From Gemmatimonadales bacterium (GTDB lineage Bacteria > Gemmatimonadota > Gemmatimonadetes > Gemmatimonadales > GWC2-71-9): a DNA stretch of 24,548 nucleotides. The stretch is from the NCBI GenBank assembly GCA_013812695.1, contig JACCSZ010000386.1, positions 1 through 24,548 on the forward strand, read 5' to 3'. Under the pieces are notes generated by a model. It saw only the letters and a program-made list of their open reading frames with translations, made no database searches and had not been told where the DNA came from. The translations under genes were made by a program, and so were the position numbers. The first letter of the stretch is position 1; each line of letters opens with the position of its first letter. Shown piece after piece: positions 7,487 through 15,314 of this stretch.

Positions 7487-7515
7487 TTGACCCGGGCGCT
7501 GTTGCGCGCTAATGT
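7487..7515 (+). promoter_or_regulatory. Promoter for the lipoprotein gene, back to back with the operon promoter
   Basis: TTGACC (7487-7492) and TAATGT (7510-7515) are 17 nt apart. The predicted start site, near 7522, would fall almost on the ATG at 7524, so the transcript may be leaderless. Its -35 box is 10 bp from the -35 box of the opposite promoter, so the two polymerases, or one regulator, could interfere with both. Confidence 0.6.
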
Positions 7516-7523
7516 CCCCGCCT

Positions 7524-8000
7524 ATGATCGCCTCCAGAATCCGATGCGCCGTCCTCGGTCTCGCACTCGTCGCCTGTGCGGACAAGGCCCCCAAGACCGC
7601 CAAATTGAGCGATGCACTGCCCCACCTGCCACTGCCGCCCCAGGCCAGCTTCGTCGACCGCACGGGCGGGCCCGACGCGCTGCAGATCACGGTGCGATCG
7701 CCCGCGCGCGCGGACGTCGTCGAGGCGTACTATCGCAAGGTGTTCACCTCAGGGCGCTGGCGGCTGGTGAACGACGCGAAGGACGCGGAAGGGGCCACCG
7801 TGCTGTTCGCCCAGCAGGACGGCCCGCCGCTGTGGGTGCGGATCCAGAACGCGGAGGACGGCCGCGGCAGCCTGGTGGAGCTGTCGGGGGCGGTGATGCC
7901 GCCGGGCGCGGCACCGGGAGTGGCACCGAACGCGGCACCTGGTGCGGTACCAGGCGCGGCAGCCGGCGAGGACACGGCATCGGAGAAGCGGTCGTCATAG
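7524..8000 (+). CDS. Predicted lipoprotein of unknown function with an Ala/Pro/Gly tandem-repeat tail
   Basis: From ATG 7524 the protein has 158 residues. It starts MIASRIRCAVLGLALVACADK, an Arg-containing N-region and hydrophobic core ending in lipobox LVAC with C18 as the lipidated residue, so it should be a membrane-anchored lipoprotein. The body (about 40-125) has a pattern of PARADVVEAYYRKVF, SGRWRLVND and PLWVRIQN that I cannot assign to a named family. Residues 128-147 are five tandem GAAP-like repeats. An ATG at 7512 in the same frame is possible, but it overlaps the -10 box of the best promoter and would put four extra residues before the signal peptide, so I prefer 7524. Confidence 0.8.
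   Translation: MIASRIRCAVLGLALVACADKAPKTAKLSDALPHLPLPPQASFVDRTGGPDALQITVRSPARADVVEAYYRKVFTSGRWRLVNDAKDAEGATVLFAQQDGPPLWVRIQNAEDGRGSLVELSGAVMPPGAAPGVAPNAAPGAVPGAAAGEDTASEKRSS
7905..7964 (+). repeat. Five tandem 12-nt units inside the lipoprotein gene
   Basis: Units of the form GGCGCGGCACCG occur five times in frame with base changes (7905, 7917, 7929, 7941, 7953). They encode GAAP, GVAP, NAAP, GAVP and GAAA. This is probably a flexible linker that can change length by slippage. Confidence 0.85.
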
Positions 8001-8017
8001 GGCCCCGTCCTCACGCC

Positions 8018-8083
8018 GTCACCCTGAGCTCGGCGAAGGGGCCATGATCCGAATCATGGCCCCTTCACCGCGCTCAAGGTGAC
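8018..8083. repeat. Long imperfect inverted repeat (31-bp arms, 4-nt loop) between convergent genes
   Basis: The left arm is 8018-8048 and the right arm 8053-8083, with CCGA between. The inner 14 bp (8035-8048 with 8053-8066) pair perfectly; over 31 bp only 3 positions mismatch. Each arm starts GTCACC on its own strand. No T-run follows, so it is not a textbook intrinsic terminator, but its position between convergent ends fits a bidirectional terminator or a REP-like mobile palindrome. The stop codon of the minus-strand gene (8074-8076) lies inside the right arm. Confidence 0.85.
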
Positions 8084-8469
8084 TCCTGCTCGGCCCGCCG
8101 GGCCGCGCGTGCCGACCGGGCAGCCTGGGCGAGGGCGTCGCCCGCCGCTGTGCCGCAGGCCTCGCGGGCCGGCGCCACGAGCTGGCTCAACACCTGGGCT
8201 GCCGTGTCCGGCCGGGCATCCCTGAGCTGGCTGATAGCGGTGGTGAGCGCCCGGCGAAGCGGTGCCGGGATGGTAAGGCTGGACAACCGGTGTTCCAGGG
8301 CCTGGACGCGCCGGCGGTGCGAACGCTCGGCGGGCGGCGGCTCGAGGAGGAGGTCTTGCGCCACGCGCACGGTGAGCCACAGGGCGAAGATCCCTTCGCG
8401 GCGCGGACCGCGCGCCGTCTGCGGCAATACTTCCAGCAGCGCGGTGGCGGCGGGTTCCCACCCGCTCAC
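8074..8469 (-). CDS. Small helical hypothetical protein coupled to the GT9 gene
   Basis: This 131-residue frame starts with a GTG that overlaps the stop of the GT9 gene by 4 nt (GTGA), so it is probably translationally coupled. The sequence is rich in Ala, Arg and Leu with no obvious beta pattern: ALWLTVRVAQDLLLE, ALEHRLSSLTIPAPLRRAL, QVLSQLVAPAREACG. This suggests an all-helical cytoplasmic protein. I see no signal peptide, transmembrane segment or catalytic motif, and do not recognise a family. The last few codons come from the inverted repeat, so its C-terminus may have been rewritten. The tight pairing hints at a role with the glycosyltransferase, which is inference. Confidence 0.65.
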   Translation of the reverse strand: MSGWEPAATALLEVLPQTARGPRREGIFALWLTVRVAQDLLLEPPPAERSHRRRVQALEHRLSSLTIPAPLRRALTTAISQLRDARPDTAAQVLSQLVAPAREACGTAAGDALAQAARSARAARRAEQESP

Positions 8470-9491
8470 GCGAGCGTCCTGGTGAGCGTGGTGAAGACCA
8501 TGTCGGGCAGGATCTCGCGCATGCAGAGGTGATGGCCGAGCGGACATTCGGCGCTGCCGTGACTGCTGCACGGCCGGCAGCCGAGGTTCCGCTCGACGAC
8601 GCTGGCGTGGCCGTTGTAGGGGAAAAACCCGAACTGGCGGACCGTGGGGCCGAAGAGCGCGACGACCGGCGTGCCGACGCCCGTGGCCATGTGCATGACG
8701 CCGGTATCGCCCGAGATGAGCGCCGCCGAGCGCTTGAGCACCGCACCGGTCTCTTGCAGGCTCAAGTCACCCGCCGCACTGGCCACCTGCACTCCGCCCT
8801 GCGCGGCCACCTCGGCGCCTACGGCGGAGTCCTCCGGCCCGCCCAGGGCGACGATGTCGGCGCCCGTATGGGCGATCTGGCGGATGAGCTTGATCCAGTG
8901 CTCTACCGGCCAGCGCTTCGTGGCGTGGGCGGCACCGGGCGCCACCGCCACCAGCGCCCGCTTGGTGCCGATGCCCGCCCGGGCGAGCCAGCCCGCCGCC
9001 TTCTCCTCCGCGGACGGATTCAGAAAGAACTCGAGCGGACCGCCGTCGGGCTCGACGCCGAGGTCCGCGGCCGCCTCGAAGTAGCGCTCCGGCACCGGGA
9101 CGTGTTCGGTATACCGGTTGTGCTTGAACCTGATGAGCAGCTCGCGCGCGAGCCGGCGGTGCGAAAAGCCGGACCACGGGCCCCGCGCAAGCAGTCGGAG
9201 AGGCAGGGTTCTCGCCCCACCCTGCAGGTCGAGGAGGTGCGAGAACCGCACCCGCCGGATCAGCCCCGCCACGCGGCGCACCGTGTCCTGCGGCGTGATG
9301 CCGAAGGCCTCGGTCACGTTGGGGTTGTCGCTCACGAGCGGCACGTGCAGCCGCTTGGTCAGAACCGTCACCCGGGCGCCGGGCCACTTTGTGCGGATGG
9401 CCCGCAGGAGCGGCGTGGTGAGGAGGACGTCCCCGATCGAGCTGAACCGGACTACCAGAATGTCGGGGGAGAGGAGGGTATTGTACGTCAC
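8466..9491 (-). CDS. Glycosyltransferase family 9 (heptosyltransferase-like)
   Basis: GT9 enzymes such as WaaC, WaaF and WaaQ add ADP-heptose to the LPS inner core at the cytoplasmic face. This 341-residue protein has the family opening DILVVRFSSIGDVLLTTPLLRAI, the sugar-nucleotide region APGAAHATKRWPVEHW, and the C-terminal signature SGDTGVMHMATGVGTPVVALFGPT followed by a Cys-containing segment (CRPCSSHGSAECPLG). Both Rossmann halves are present. GTG at 9491 is preferred: a TACATT hexamer lies 7 nt upstream, and the GT9 core follows within 12 codons. It is divergent from the PorX-like gene. The acceptor and donor cannot be told from sequence. Confidence 0.9.
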   Translation of the reverse strand: MTYNTLLSPDILVVRFSSIGDVLLTTPLLRAIRTKWPGARVTVLTKRLHVPLVSDNPNVTEAFGITPQDTVRRVAGLIRRVRFSHLLDLQGGARTLPLRLLARGPWSGFSHRRLARELLIRFKHNRYTEHVPVPERYFEAAADLGVEPDGGPLEFFLNPSAEEKAAGWLARAGIGTKRALVAVAPGAAHATKRWPVEHWIKLIRQIAHTGADIVALGGPEDSAVGAEVAAQGGVQVASAAGDLSLQETGAVLKRSAALISGDTGVMHMATGVGTPVVALFGPTVRQFGFFPYNGHASVVERNLGCRPCSSHGSAECPLGHHLCMREILPDMVFTTLTRTLA

Positions 9492-9498
9492 GGCGGAG

Positions 9499-9527
9499 AA
9501 TGTACGCCGCCATGGGTAGTGAGGGAA
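9499..9527 (-). promoter_or_regulatory. Probable leaderless promoter for the GT9 gene
   Basis: TACATT (9504-9499) ends 7 nt before the GTG start. A weak TTCCCT (9527-9522) sits 17 nt further upstream. The start site would fall at or beside the start codon. Confidence 0.45.
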
Positions 9528-9567
9528 CGGTCGCCGCTGCCATCGCCCTCTCCTGTTCTCCGCCCTG

Positions 9568-9573
9568 TATATT
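9568..9573 (+). promoter_or_regulatory. -10 box of a probable leaderless promoter for the PorX-like gene
   Basis: TATATT ends 6 nt before the ATG at 9580, with no room for a ribosome binding site downstream of a normal start site. No good -35 hexamer is visible. Confidence 0.5.
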
Positions 9574-9579
9574 CCCATC

Positions 9580-11145
9580 ATGCCCCGCCCCAAGAGCATC
9601 CTCTGGGTGGACGACGAGGTCGAGAGCCTCACATCCCACGTCCTCTTTCTCGAGGAACAGGGCTTCGCCGTCGAAACCACCACCCACGGCGACGACGCCC
9701 TCGTCCTGCTGCAGCGCCAGCCGTACGGCGTGGTCCTGCTCGACGAGCAGATGCCGGGCCGCCGTGGTCTGGAGCTGTTCCGCGCCATTCGCGCCATCGA
9801 TAACGGCATGCCCGTCGTGATGGTGACCAAGAGCGAAGAGACCGAGACGCTCAAGGATGCCATCGGCTCGGACATTTCCGACTACCTGATCAAGCCGGTC
9901 AATCCGCGCCAGATTCTCTCGGTCGTCACCCGTCTGCTCGACGGCGACCGGATCCGCCAGCAGCGGCTCTCGCGCGACTTCGCGACCCGGTTCCGGGAGC
10001 TCGAGGCGCGCCGGGCCGGCCCGCTCGCCTGGCGCGAATGGGTGGAGCTAGTGGCCGAGTTGGCCGAGTGGGAGGTGCGGCTGGGGCAGGCGGACGAGCC
10101 TGGGCTGCAGGACGCGCTCCGGACGCTGCAGGAGAGCCTGCGGCAGGACTTCGCCCGGTACCTTCAGCGCAACTACGCGAGCTGGCTGCACGACGGCGAC
10201 AGCGACCGGCCGCCGCTCTCCGTCGATATCGGCGCCGAGTTCCTGCGGCCGGTGCTCGACATGCACCGGAAGGCGCTGCTGGTCGTAGTGGACTGCCTCC
10301 GGCTGGACCAGTGGGCGATGATCCGCCCGCTCATCAACGCCCGGTTCGACATCGAGACCGCCCATTATTTCTCCATCCTCCCGACGGCCACGCCCTTCGC
10401 GCGGAACGCGATCTTCAGCGGCCTGTTCCCGGCGGAGATCAAGGCGCGGTATCCCCAGTGGTGGTCCGACAGCGAGGAGTCGAGCCTAAACGCCCACGAG
10501 GCGGAGCTGCTCACCGAACAGCTCAAGGAGCTGACCGGCCGCCACATCCCCGTGCACTACGAGAAGGTGTTCACCGCCGCCGACGGTGAGGGGCTGCTCA
10601 AACGGCTACCGGCCCACCTCGCACAGGACGGGGTGACGGCGCTGGTCTTCAACTTCATCGACCAGCTCACCCACGGGCGGACCGAGAACTCGACGCTCTA
10701 CGAGGTGGCCCGCGACACGCCGGCGCTCCGGAACCTCACCCGCACCTGGTTCGAGCGCTCGCCGCTCTGGGACGCCCTCCGCGAGGCCGAGCGGCGCGGC
10801 GTGCCGGTGCTGCTCACGACCGACCACGGCTCGATCCACTGCCACACCCCGGCCACCGTCTTCGCCAAGCGCGACACGACCTCCAACCTGCGCTACAAGT
10901 TCGGCGACGACCTCCGCGCCCAGGACGCCGACGCGGCGATCGTGGTCGACGACCTGCCGAGCTTCGGGCTTCCGGCGCGCGGGCCCGGCACGCGCCTCCT
11001 GCTCGCCACCGGCGACCGGTTTTTCGTCTATCCCACGAAGCTGCGCGAGTACCAGGCGCGCTACCGGGGCGCGTTCCTGCACGGGGGAGTCTCGCCGGAG
11101 GAGGTGATCCTGCCGATCGCCCTGCTCACGCCCCGGCACGGGTGA
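9580..11145 (+). CDS. PorX-like response regulator with C-terminal PglZ (alkaline phosphatase-superfamily) domain
   Basis: The 521-residue protein starts with a receiver domain (about 5-120): acidic pair D11/D12, phosphoacceptor D55 in VVLLDEQMPG, T83 and K105 in LIKPVNP. A helical linker (about 125-220) leads to a PglZ domain with probable metal ligands D238 (VVVDCLRLDQ), T271 (PTATPFARNAIFSG), D361/H365 (FIDQLTHGR), D415/H416 (TTDHGSIH) and H501. This is the architecture of Porphyromonas PorX, a two-zinc phosphodiesterase and response regulator that controls type IX secretion. No histidine kinase or secretion gene is nearby. The stop overlaps the ABC exporter start by 4 nt (GTGA), so the two are made together. 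All key residues are kept, so I expect an active enzyme; its substrate is unknown. Confidence 0.92.
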   Translation: MPRPKSILWVDDEVESLTSHVLFLEEQGFAVETTTHGDDALVLLQRQPYGVVLLDEQMPGRRGLELFRAIRAIDNGMPVVMVTKSEETETLKDAIGSDISDYLIKPVNPRQILSVVTRLLDGDRIRQQRLSRDFATRFRELEARRAGPLAWREWVELVAELAEWEVRLGQADEPGLQDALRTLQESLRQDFARYLQRNYASWLHDGDSDRPPLSVDIGAEFLRPVLDMHRKALLVVVDCLRLDQWAMIRPLINARFDIETAHYFSILPTATPFARNAIFSGLFPAEIKARYPQWWSDSEESSLNAHEAELLTEQLKELTGRHIPVHYEKVFTAADGEGLLKRLPAHLAQDGVTALVFNFIDQLTHGRTENSTLYEVARDTPALRNLTRTWFERSPLWDALREAERRGVPVLLTTDHGSIHCHTPATVFAKRDTTSNLRYKFGDDLRAQDADAAIVVDDLPSFGLPARGPGTRLLLATGDRFFVYPTKLREYQARYRGAFLHGGVSPEEVILPIALLTPRHG

Positions 11146-12980
11146 AGGTGCGCACCGAGCAGCGCCTGCTCCGGCTGGTCCTGCCGTACCGCCGGCTTCT
11201 GGGCTTCGGCCTGCTGACGACCTTTCTCGCTTCGCTGCTCGACGGCTTCACGCTCGTCATCCTCATTCCCGTGCTCAAGCATCTGTTCGGAACCGCCGGC
11301 GAGCTGCGGACGGGCTCGACCCAGCTCGAGACGTTCGTCGCCCGTTTCACCGAGCCGCTGGTGTCGGGCCTCTCGCCGGGGCAGGCGGCCGCGCGCCTGG
11401 TCGTGCTGCTGGTGGTGGGGCTCGTGCTCAAGAACGCGCTGAGCTACGCCTCCACCCAGATTACGGTCGGCGTGCAGGAAGGGCTGGTACGCGACCTCCG
11501 GACCCGCGTCTTCGACCACCTGCTGAGGCTCGACCTCGGCTACTTCCAGCGGACCCGCGCCGGGCAGCTCATCTCGGGCATCATCACCGAGGTGGACCAG
11601 ACGAAGACGGTCGTCACCGCCTCGCTGATCTCGCTGTTCCAGAACCTGGTGGTGGTCACGACCACGCTCGTGGTCCTGAGCCAGATCTCGTTCCGCCTCA
11701 CCCTGCTCACGCTGGCGTGCGTTCCGGCCATGGTGTTCCTGCTGCAGACGCTGCTCAAGCGGCTTCGGCGCCATGCCCGCGCCCGCGCCCGAGAGCGGGG
11801 CGAGGTGACGGCGACGATCACCGAACGGATCGGCGCGGTCAGGTTGATCCGCGCCTTCGGGGAGGAGGCCCGCGAGAGCGCCCGCTTCGCGTCCCAGGCG
11901 TCCCGCTACCGAAAGCAGGTCGTCCGGACCCAGCGGTTCTCGTCGCTGACGAGCCCGCTGACGGAGGTGTTCTCGGGCTTTCTCGTCATCCTGATCATCT
12001 GGGCGGGCAGCCGGCCGGCGCTCATCGGGCTCGCCACGCCGCTCGCGCCCGAGGTGATCATCGTCTTCCTCATGGCGGCGCTCAAGCTGACCTCCCCGCT
12101 CAAGACCATCGCGTCGTATCCGGCCGTCATGGCCGTGACCCTGGCGAGCGCGGAGCGGGTGTTCGAGATCCTCGACGAGCCGGGCACCGAGGCCGATCGC
12201 CCTGGGGAGGGCGAGGCGCGCTTCGATCGGGAGGTGGTCTTCCACAACGTCACCTTCCGTTACGGGGGCGGCGAACCCGTCCTGAGGGACGTCTCGTTCA
12301 CGCTGCCCAAGGCCAAGGTGGTGGCGCTGGTCGGCCCGTCCGGCGCGGGCAAGTCGACGCTCGCCGACCTGTTGCCCCGGTTCCATGATCCGGTCGGCGG
12401 GCAGATCACGATGGACGGCGTGCCCCTGACCCGGCTCACCCGGCGCTCGTTGCGCGCGTGCATGGGCGTCGTCAGCCAGGACACCGTCCTGCTCAACGAC
12501 ACGGTGCACAGCAACATCGCCTACGGCTCGCCCAAGGCCACCCGGGTTCAGATCGAAGCCGCGGCCCGGGCGGCCAACGCCGACCAGTTCATCGCGCGGC
12601 TGCCGCACGGCTATGACACCGTCCTCGGCGAGCGCGGCACCCGGCTGTCCGGCGGGCAGCGGCAGCGGATCGCGATCGCGCGGGCGCTGCTCCGGGATCC
12701 ACCGATCCTGATCCTGGACGAGGCCACGAGCGCCCTGGACACCGAATCGGAGCGGCTGGTGCAGCAGGCCATCGACCGGCTGATGGCCGAGCGGACGGTG
12801 CTCGTGATCGCGCACCGTCTGGCCACCGTGCGCGACGCCGATGAGATCGTCGTCCTGGAGGCGGGGCGGATCGTCGGGCGCGGGACGCACGACCAGCTGT
12901 TTCGGGCGGGCGGGCTCTACCGCCGGCTCTACGATCTGCAGTTCCGCGATCAGGAATCCGCGCTTCCCGCCGAGATCTGA
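11142..12980 (+). CDS. ABC exporter, fused membrane and ATPase domains (MsbA/lipid-flippase-like)
   Basis: This 612-residue half-transporter has an N-terminal membrane domain with about six hydrophobic segments (near 20-45, 83-105, 155-205, 275-325) and a C-terminal ATPase. Seen motifs are Walker A GPSGAGKST at 398-406, Q-loop VVSQD near 443-447, signature LSGGQ at 502-506, Walker B ILILDEATSALD from 522, and the H-loop His in VIAHRL near 558. It would work as a homodimer in the inner membrane. MsbA-type exporters flip lipid A-core or other lipid-linked sugars, and the flanking glycosyltransferases fit that, but peptide or drug exporters share the fold. The start GTG overlaps the PorX-like stop. 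Confidence 0.9.
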   Translation: MKVRTEQRLLRLVLPYRRLLGFGLLTTFLASLLDGFTLVILIPVLKHLFGTAGELRTGSTQLETFVARFTEPLVSGLSPGQAAARLVVLLVVGLVLKNALSYASTQITVGVQEGLVRDLRTRVFDHLLRLDLGYFQRTRAGQLISGIITEVDQTKTVVTASLISLFQNLVVVTTTLVVLSQISFRLTLLTLACVPAMVFLLQTLLKRLRRHARARARERGEVTATITERIGAVRLIRAFGEEARESARFASQASRYRKQVVRTQRFSSLTSPLTEVFSGFLVILIIWAGSRPALIGLATPLAPEVIIVFLMAALKLTSPLKTIASYPAVMAVTLASAERVFEILDEPGTEADRPGEGEARFDREVVFHNVTFRYGGGEPVLRDVSFTLPKAKVVALVGPSGAGKSTLADLLPRFHDPVGGQITMDGVPLTRLTRRSLRACMGVVSQDTVLLNDTVHSNIAYGSPKATRVQIEAAARAANADQFIARLPHGYDTVLGERGTRLSGGQRQRIAIARALLRDPPILILDEATSALDTESERLVQQAIDRLMAERTVLVIAHRLATVRDADEIVVLEAGRIVGRGTHDQLFRAGGLYRRLYDLQFRDQESALPAEI

Positions 12981-12985
12981 GCGGG

Positions 12986-13013
12986 TTGTAATCGAGAGAG
13001 CACCCCTTACCTT
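12986..13013 (+). promoter_or_regulatory. Probable leaderless promoter for the first CgeB-like gene
   Basis: TTGTAA (12986-12991) and TACCTT (13008-13013) are 16 nt apart in the 39-nt gap, and the -10 box ends 6 nt before the GTG at 13020. Confidence 0.5.
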
Positions 13014-13019
13014 CGTCTC

Positions 13020-14072
13020 GTGGCGACCCGCTCCGCCGTACCTCACGTCCTGCTCGTCGCTGCGTTCGACGATGCCCTCCACGCCCATGCCGGCCTCCGC
13101 CGCCGCGCGCTCGAGCGGCTGGGCTGCCGCGTGGCCACGTTCAACCTGATGGGCACCGGCGGCTGGCTGAGCCGGATCCGACGTGTCGGCCTGCACGACC
13201 GCCTGGCCCGGGCCATCGCGAGCACCACGCCGGCGCTCGTGCTCGTGCTCGAGGGCACGCAGGTCGACGCGGCCATGGTGGCCTCGCTCAGGCACGGTGG
13301 CGTGCCGGTCTGGGCCAACTGGTTCTCCGACGGGCGTCGCTCGGCTGACGACATCCGTCCGCTGGCCGCCGCCTACGACGCCGTCTTCGTGGCCGACTGC
13401 GCCACGGTGGAGGCCCTCGACGAGCTGGGCAACCCGCCGGTGCACTACCTGCCCGCCGGGTGCGACCCCTCGATCCACCGCCCGCTCCGTGCCCGGGACC
13501 GGTTTCGCGCCAACGTCGTGTTCGTCGGCACCGCGACGCCACATCGCGAGCGCCGGCTCGCCGAGCTGGTGGAATTCGGGGTCGCGGTGTGGGGGCCGGG
13601 CTGGCGACGGACCAAGCTGCGCGACTACTGCCGCGGCGAGCTGCTGGGCCACGAGGATTACATTCGCGCCTATGCCGGGGCGTCGGTGGCGGTCAACGTC
13701 GCGTTCGCCGAGGGTGACCAGGGGCAACGGGAGCCGGGCGCGAGCCGCCGGCTCTTCGAGCTTGCAGCGATCGGCGTGCCGCAGGTGGTGGAGGAGCATC
13801 CCGACGTCCACTTCCACTTTCGGGAAGGTTCCGAGATCCTCATCGCCCGCACGCCGCGCGATCTGCGCACGCTGACCTCGGAGGCACTGCACGACCGCGC
13901 CTGGGCCGAGCAGGTGGCCGCCGGCGGCCGGCAGCGGGCGCTGGGGGAGCACACCTACATGCACCGGCTCGCGGCGCTGTTGCAGGCGCTCTCCGGGCGG
14001 GCGCCGGCGCTGGCGGGCACCGGTGGTCGTGCTGCTCAGCCGTCCGTCATCCTGAGCCATGGGGATGCGTGA
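13020..14072 (+). CDS. CgeB-like glycosyltransferase (GT-B fold)
   Basis: The 350-residue protein resembles CgeB/DUF3880-type glycosyltransferases. It opens HVLLVAAFDDALHAHAGLRRRAL, has WANWFSDGRRS near residue 98, a linker LPAGCDPSIHRPL, then the C-terminal Rossmann half with NVVFVGTATPHRERRLAEL, VWGPGW, and ASRRLFELAAIGVPQVVEE at about 241-259, the segment that binds the nucleotide sugar in this group. No signal peptide or membrane segment is seen. It is followed by a separate GT4 gene. The last residues (SVILSHGDA) are encoded by a repeat fragment, so the native C-terminus may have been replaced. Donor and acceptor are unknown. Confidence 0.8.
   Translation: MATRSAVPHVLLVAAFDDALHAHAGLRRRALERLGCRVATFNLMGTGGWLSRIRRVGLHDRLARAIASTTPALVLVLEGTQVDAAMVASLRHGGVPVWANWFSDGRRSADDIRPLAAAYDAVFVADCATVEALDELGNPPVHYLPAGCDPSIHRPLRARDRFRANVVFVGTATPHRERRLAELVEFGVAVWGPGWRRTKLRDYCRGELLGHEDYIRAYAGASVAVNVAFAEGDQGQREPGASRRLFELAAIGVPQVVEEHPDVHFHFREGSEILIARTPRDLRTLTSEALHDRAWAEQVAAGGRQRALGEHTYMHRLAALLQALSGRAPALAGTGGRAAQPSVILSHGDA
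14046..14057 (+). repeat. Fragment of a GTCATCCTGAGC-type intergenic repeat
   Basis: GTCATCCTGAGC matches the outer part of the arms of the inverted repeat at 8018-8083 (11 of 12 positions with the left arm) and lies at the 3' end of the CgeB-like gene, inside its last codons. Confidence 0.5.
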
Positions 14073-14164
14073 GAGAACGGTGGTGAGAGGTGAGACGTCC
14101 GCGTAAGCGGTGGGAGTGACTTACCGCCTATCGCTCGCCGTTGCCAGCACCTCCGGCGCCCCCT

Positions 14165-15274
14165 ATGACCCTCAGCGTTCTGCAGGTGCTCCATCAGGGC
14201 GGTGGCGCCGGCTCGGTCACCTCGACGCTCCATCTCTCGCTCGGGCTCGCGCGCGCGGGCCTGGCCGTGCGGTTCGTCTGCCCGCCCGGGTCCGAGGTCG
14301 AGACGCTGGCGCGGGCCGGCGGGCTCGAAACCCTGCCGCTCGAGCTCCGGCCCGGTGAGCGGCGCGCGAACGCCGCGGCGCTCGCGGCGCTCATCCAGCG
14401 GCACCCGGTGGACGTCGTGAACTCGCAGAGCGCGCGCGACCGGCAGGCGCTCACCCGGCTCGTGCTCCAGCGGCGCCTGGCGATTCCGCTGGTCCTCACC
14501 CGTCGCCAGATGCCCCGCACGTTCTTCGTCGAGAATTGGCTCGCGAGCCGCGCGGCAGCTCGCGTCGTCGCGGTGAGCCGCGCCGTGGGGGATGCCCTCA
14601 AGCGGAAAGGCACTCCGCCGAAGAAGCTGCTCGTGATCCCGAACGGGCTCGTGACCGAGCGCGTGGATGTGCCGGTGAGCCCGGAAGCCGTCGCGACCTG
14701 GCGCGAGCGGATCGGATGGACGCCGGTGCAACGCACGGTCGGGATCGTCGCGCGGCGGAAAGATCAGCGCGTCGTCCTCGCGGCGCTCGAGCGGGTCCGG
14801 ACGCCGGTGCGGCTCGTGCTGGTCGGGATCGACCCCGCCGACCCCATCGCGGCGTCGGCGCGCGAGGTCCGCCCTCCCCACAGCGCCGTGTGCCTGCCGT
14901 TCTCTCCCGACGTGCGGCCGCTGTACGAGCTGCTCGACCTGGTGTTGTTGCCCTCGCGCAGCGAAGGGTTGTCGCAGGGCCTGCTCGAGGCGATGGCGTT
15001 GGGCAAGCCCGTGATCGCGTCCGCCGCCGCGGGCAACCTGGACCTGGTGGCGCACGGTGGCGACGGACTGCTGGTGCCGCCGCTCGATCCGGCGGCGTGG
15101 GCCCGGGCCATCGATCGGCTGCTCGAGGACGACGACCTGGCACGTCGCGTGGGGGTGGCCGCCCGTCACACGGCGCGCAACACCTTTGCGCTCGAGCACA
15201 CGATCGCGCGCACGGCGGCGCTCTATCGCGAGCTCACGATCGCCCGGGTTGCTCCCCCGCCGAGCCCCGGATGA
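14165..15274 (+). CDS. Glycosyltransferase family 4
   Basis: From ATG 14165 the protein is 369 residues. It opens SVLQVLHQGGGAGSVTSTLHLSLGLAR, the glycine-rich N-terminal loop of GT4 enzymes, and has VIPNGLVTERV at about 157-167, IVARRKDQRVVLAAL, and the EX7E motif E267/E275 in SRSEGLSQGLLEAMALGKPVIAS, followed by GDGLLVPP. These retaining enzymes move sugars from nucleotide-sugar donors onto lipid-linked acceptors at the cytoplasmic membrane face. An in-frame TTG at 14141 would add eight Pro/Ala-rich residues; I prefer the ATG because homology begins there. The preceding 92-nt gap (14073-14164) holds nothing I recognise. The next gene begins 40 nt later. Confidence 0.9.
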   Translation: MTLSVLQVLHQGGGAGSVTSTLHLSLGLARAGLAVRFVCPPGSEVETLARAGGLETLPLELRPGERRANAAALAALIQRHPVDVVNSQSARDRQALTRLVLQRRLAIPLVLTRRQMPRTFFVENWLASRAAARVVAVSRAVGDALKRKGTPPKKLLVIPNGLVTERVDVPVSPEAVATWRERIGWTPVQRTVGIVARRKDQRVVLAALERVRTPVRLVLVGIDPADPIAASAREVRPPHSAVCLPFSPDVRPLYELLDLVLLPSRSEGLSQGLLEAMALGKPVIASAAAGNLDLVAHGGDGLLVPPLDPAAWARAIDRLLEDDDLARRVGVAARHTARNTFALEHTIARTAALYRELTIARVAPPPSPG

Positions 15275-15314
15275 GATTGCCTGACCCTCACGTCATGGTC
15301 GCCGGAGCGCACGC

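Noticed and set aside
8035..8066. Perfect 14-bp hairpin as an intrinsic terminator
   Set aside because: The stem is strong but no T-run follows on either strand; it is better described as part of the longer inverted repeat, although a termination role is not excluded.
9580..11145. PglZ domain as evidence for a BREX phage-defence island
   Set aside because: PglZ is a BREX component, but here it follows a receiver domain as in PorX, and no BrxA, BrxB, BrxC, PglX or BrxL gene is nearby.
11061..14060. 999-codon open frame on the minus strand, antisense to the ABC exporter and the CgeB-like gene
   Set aside because: Its translation is Arg/Gln/Glu/His-rich low complexity with no motif, while the plus strand carries complete, motif-bearing genes. 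Long antisense frames are expected at this GC content.
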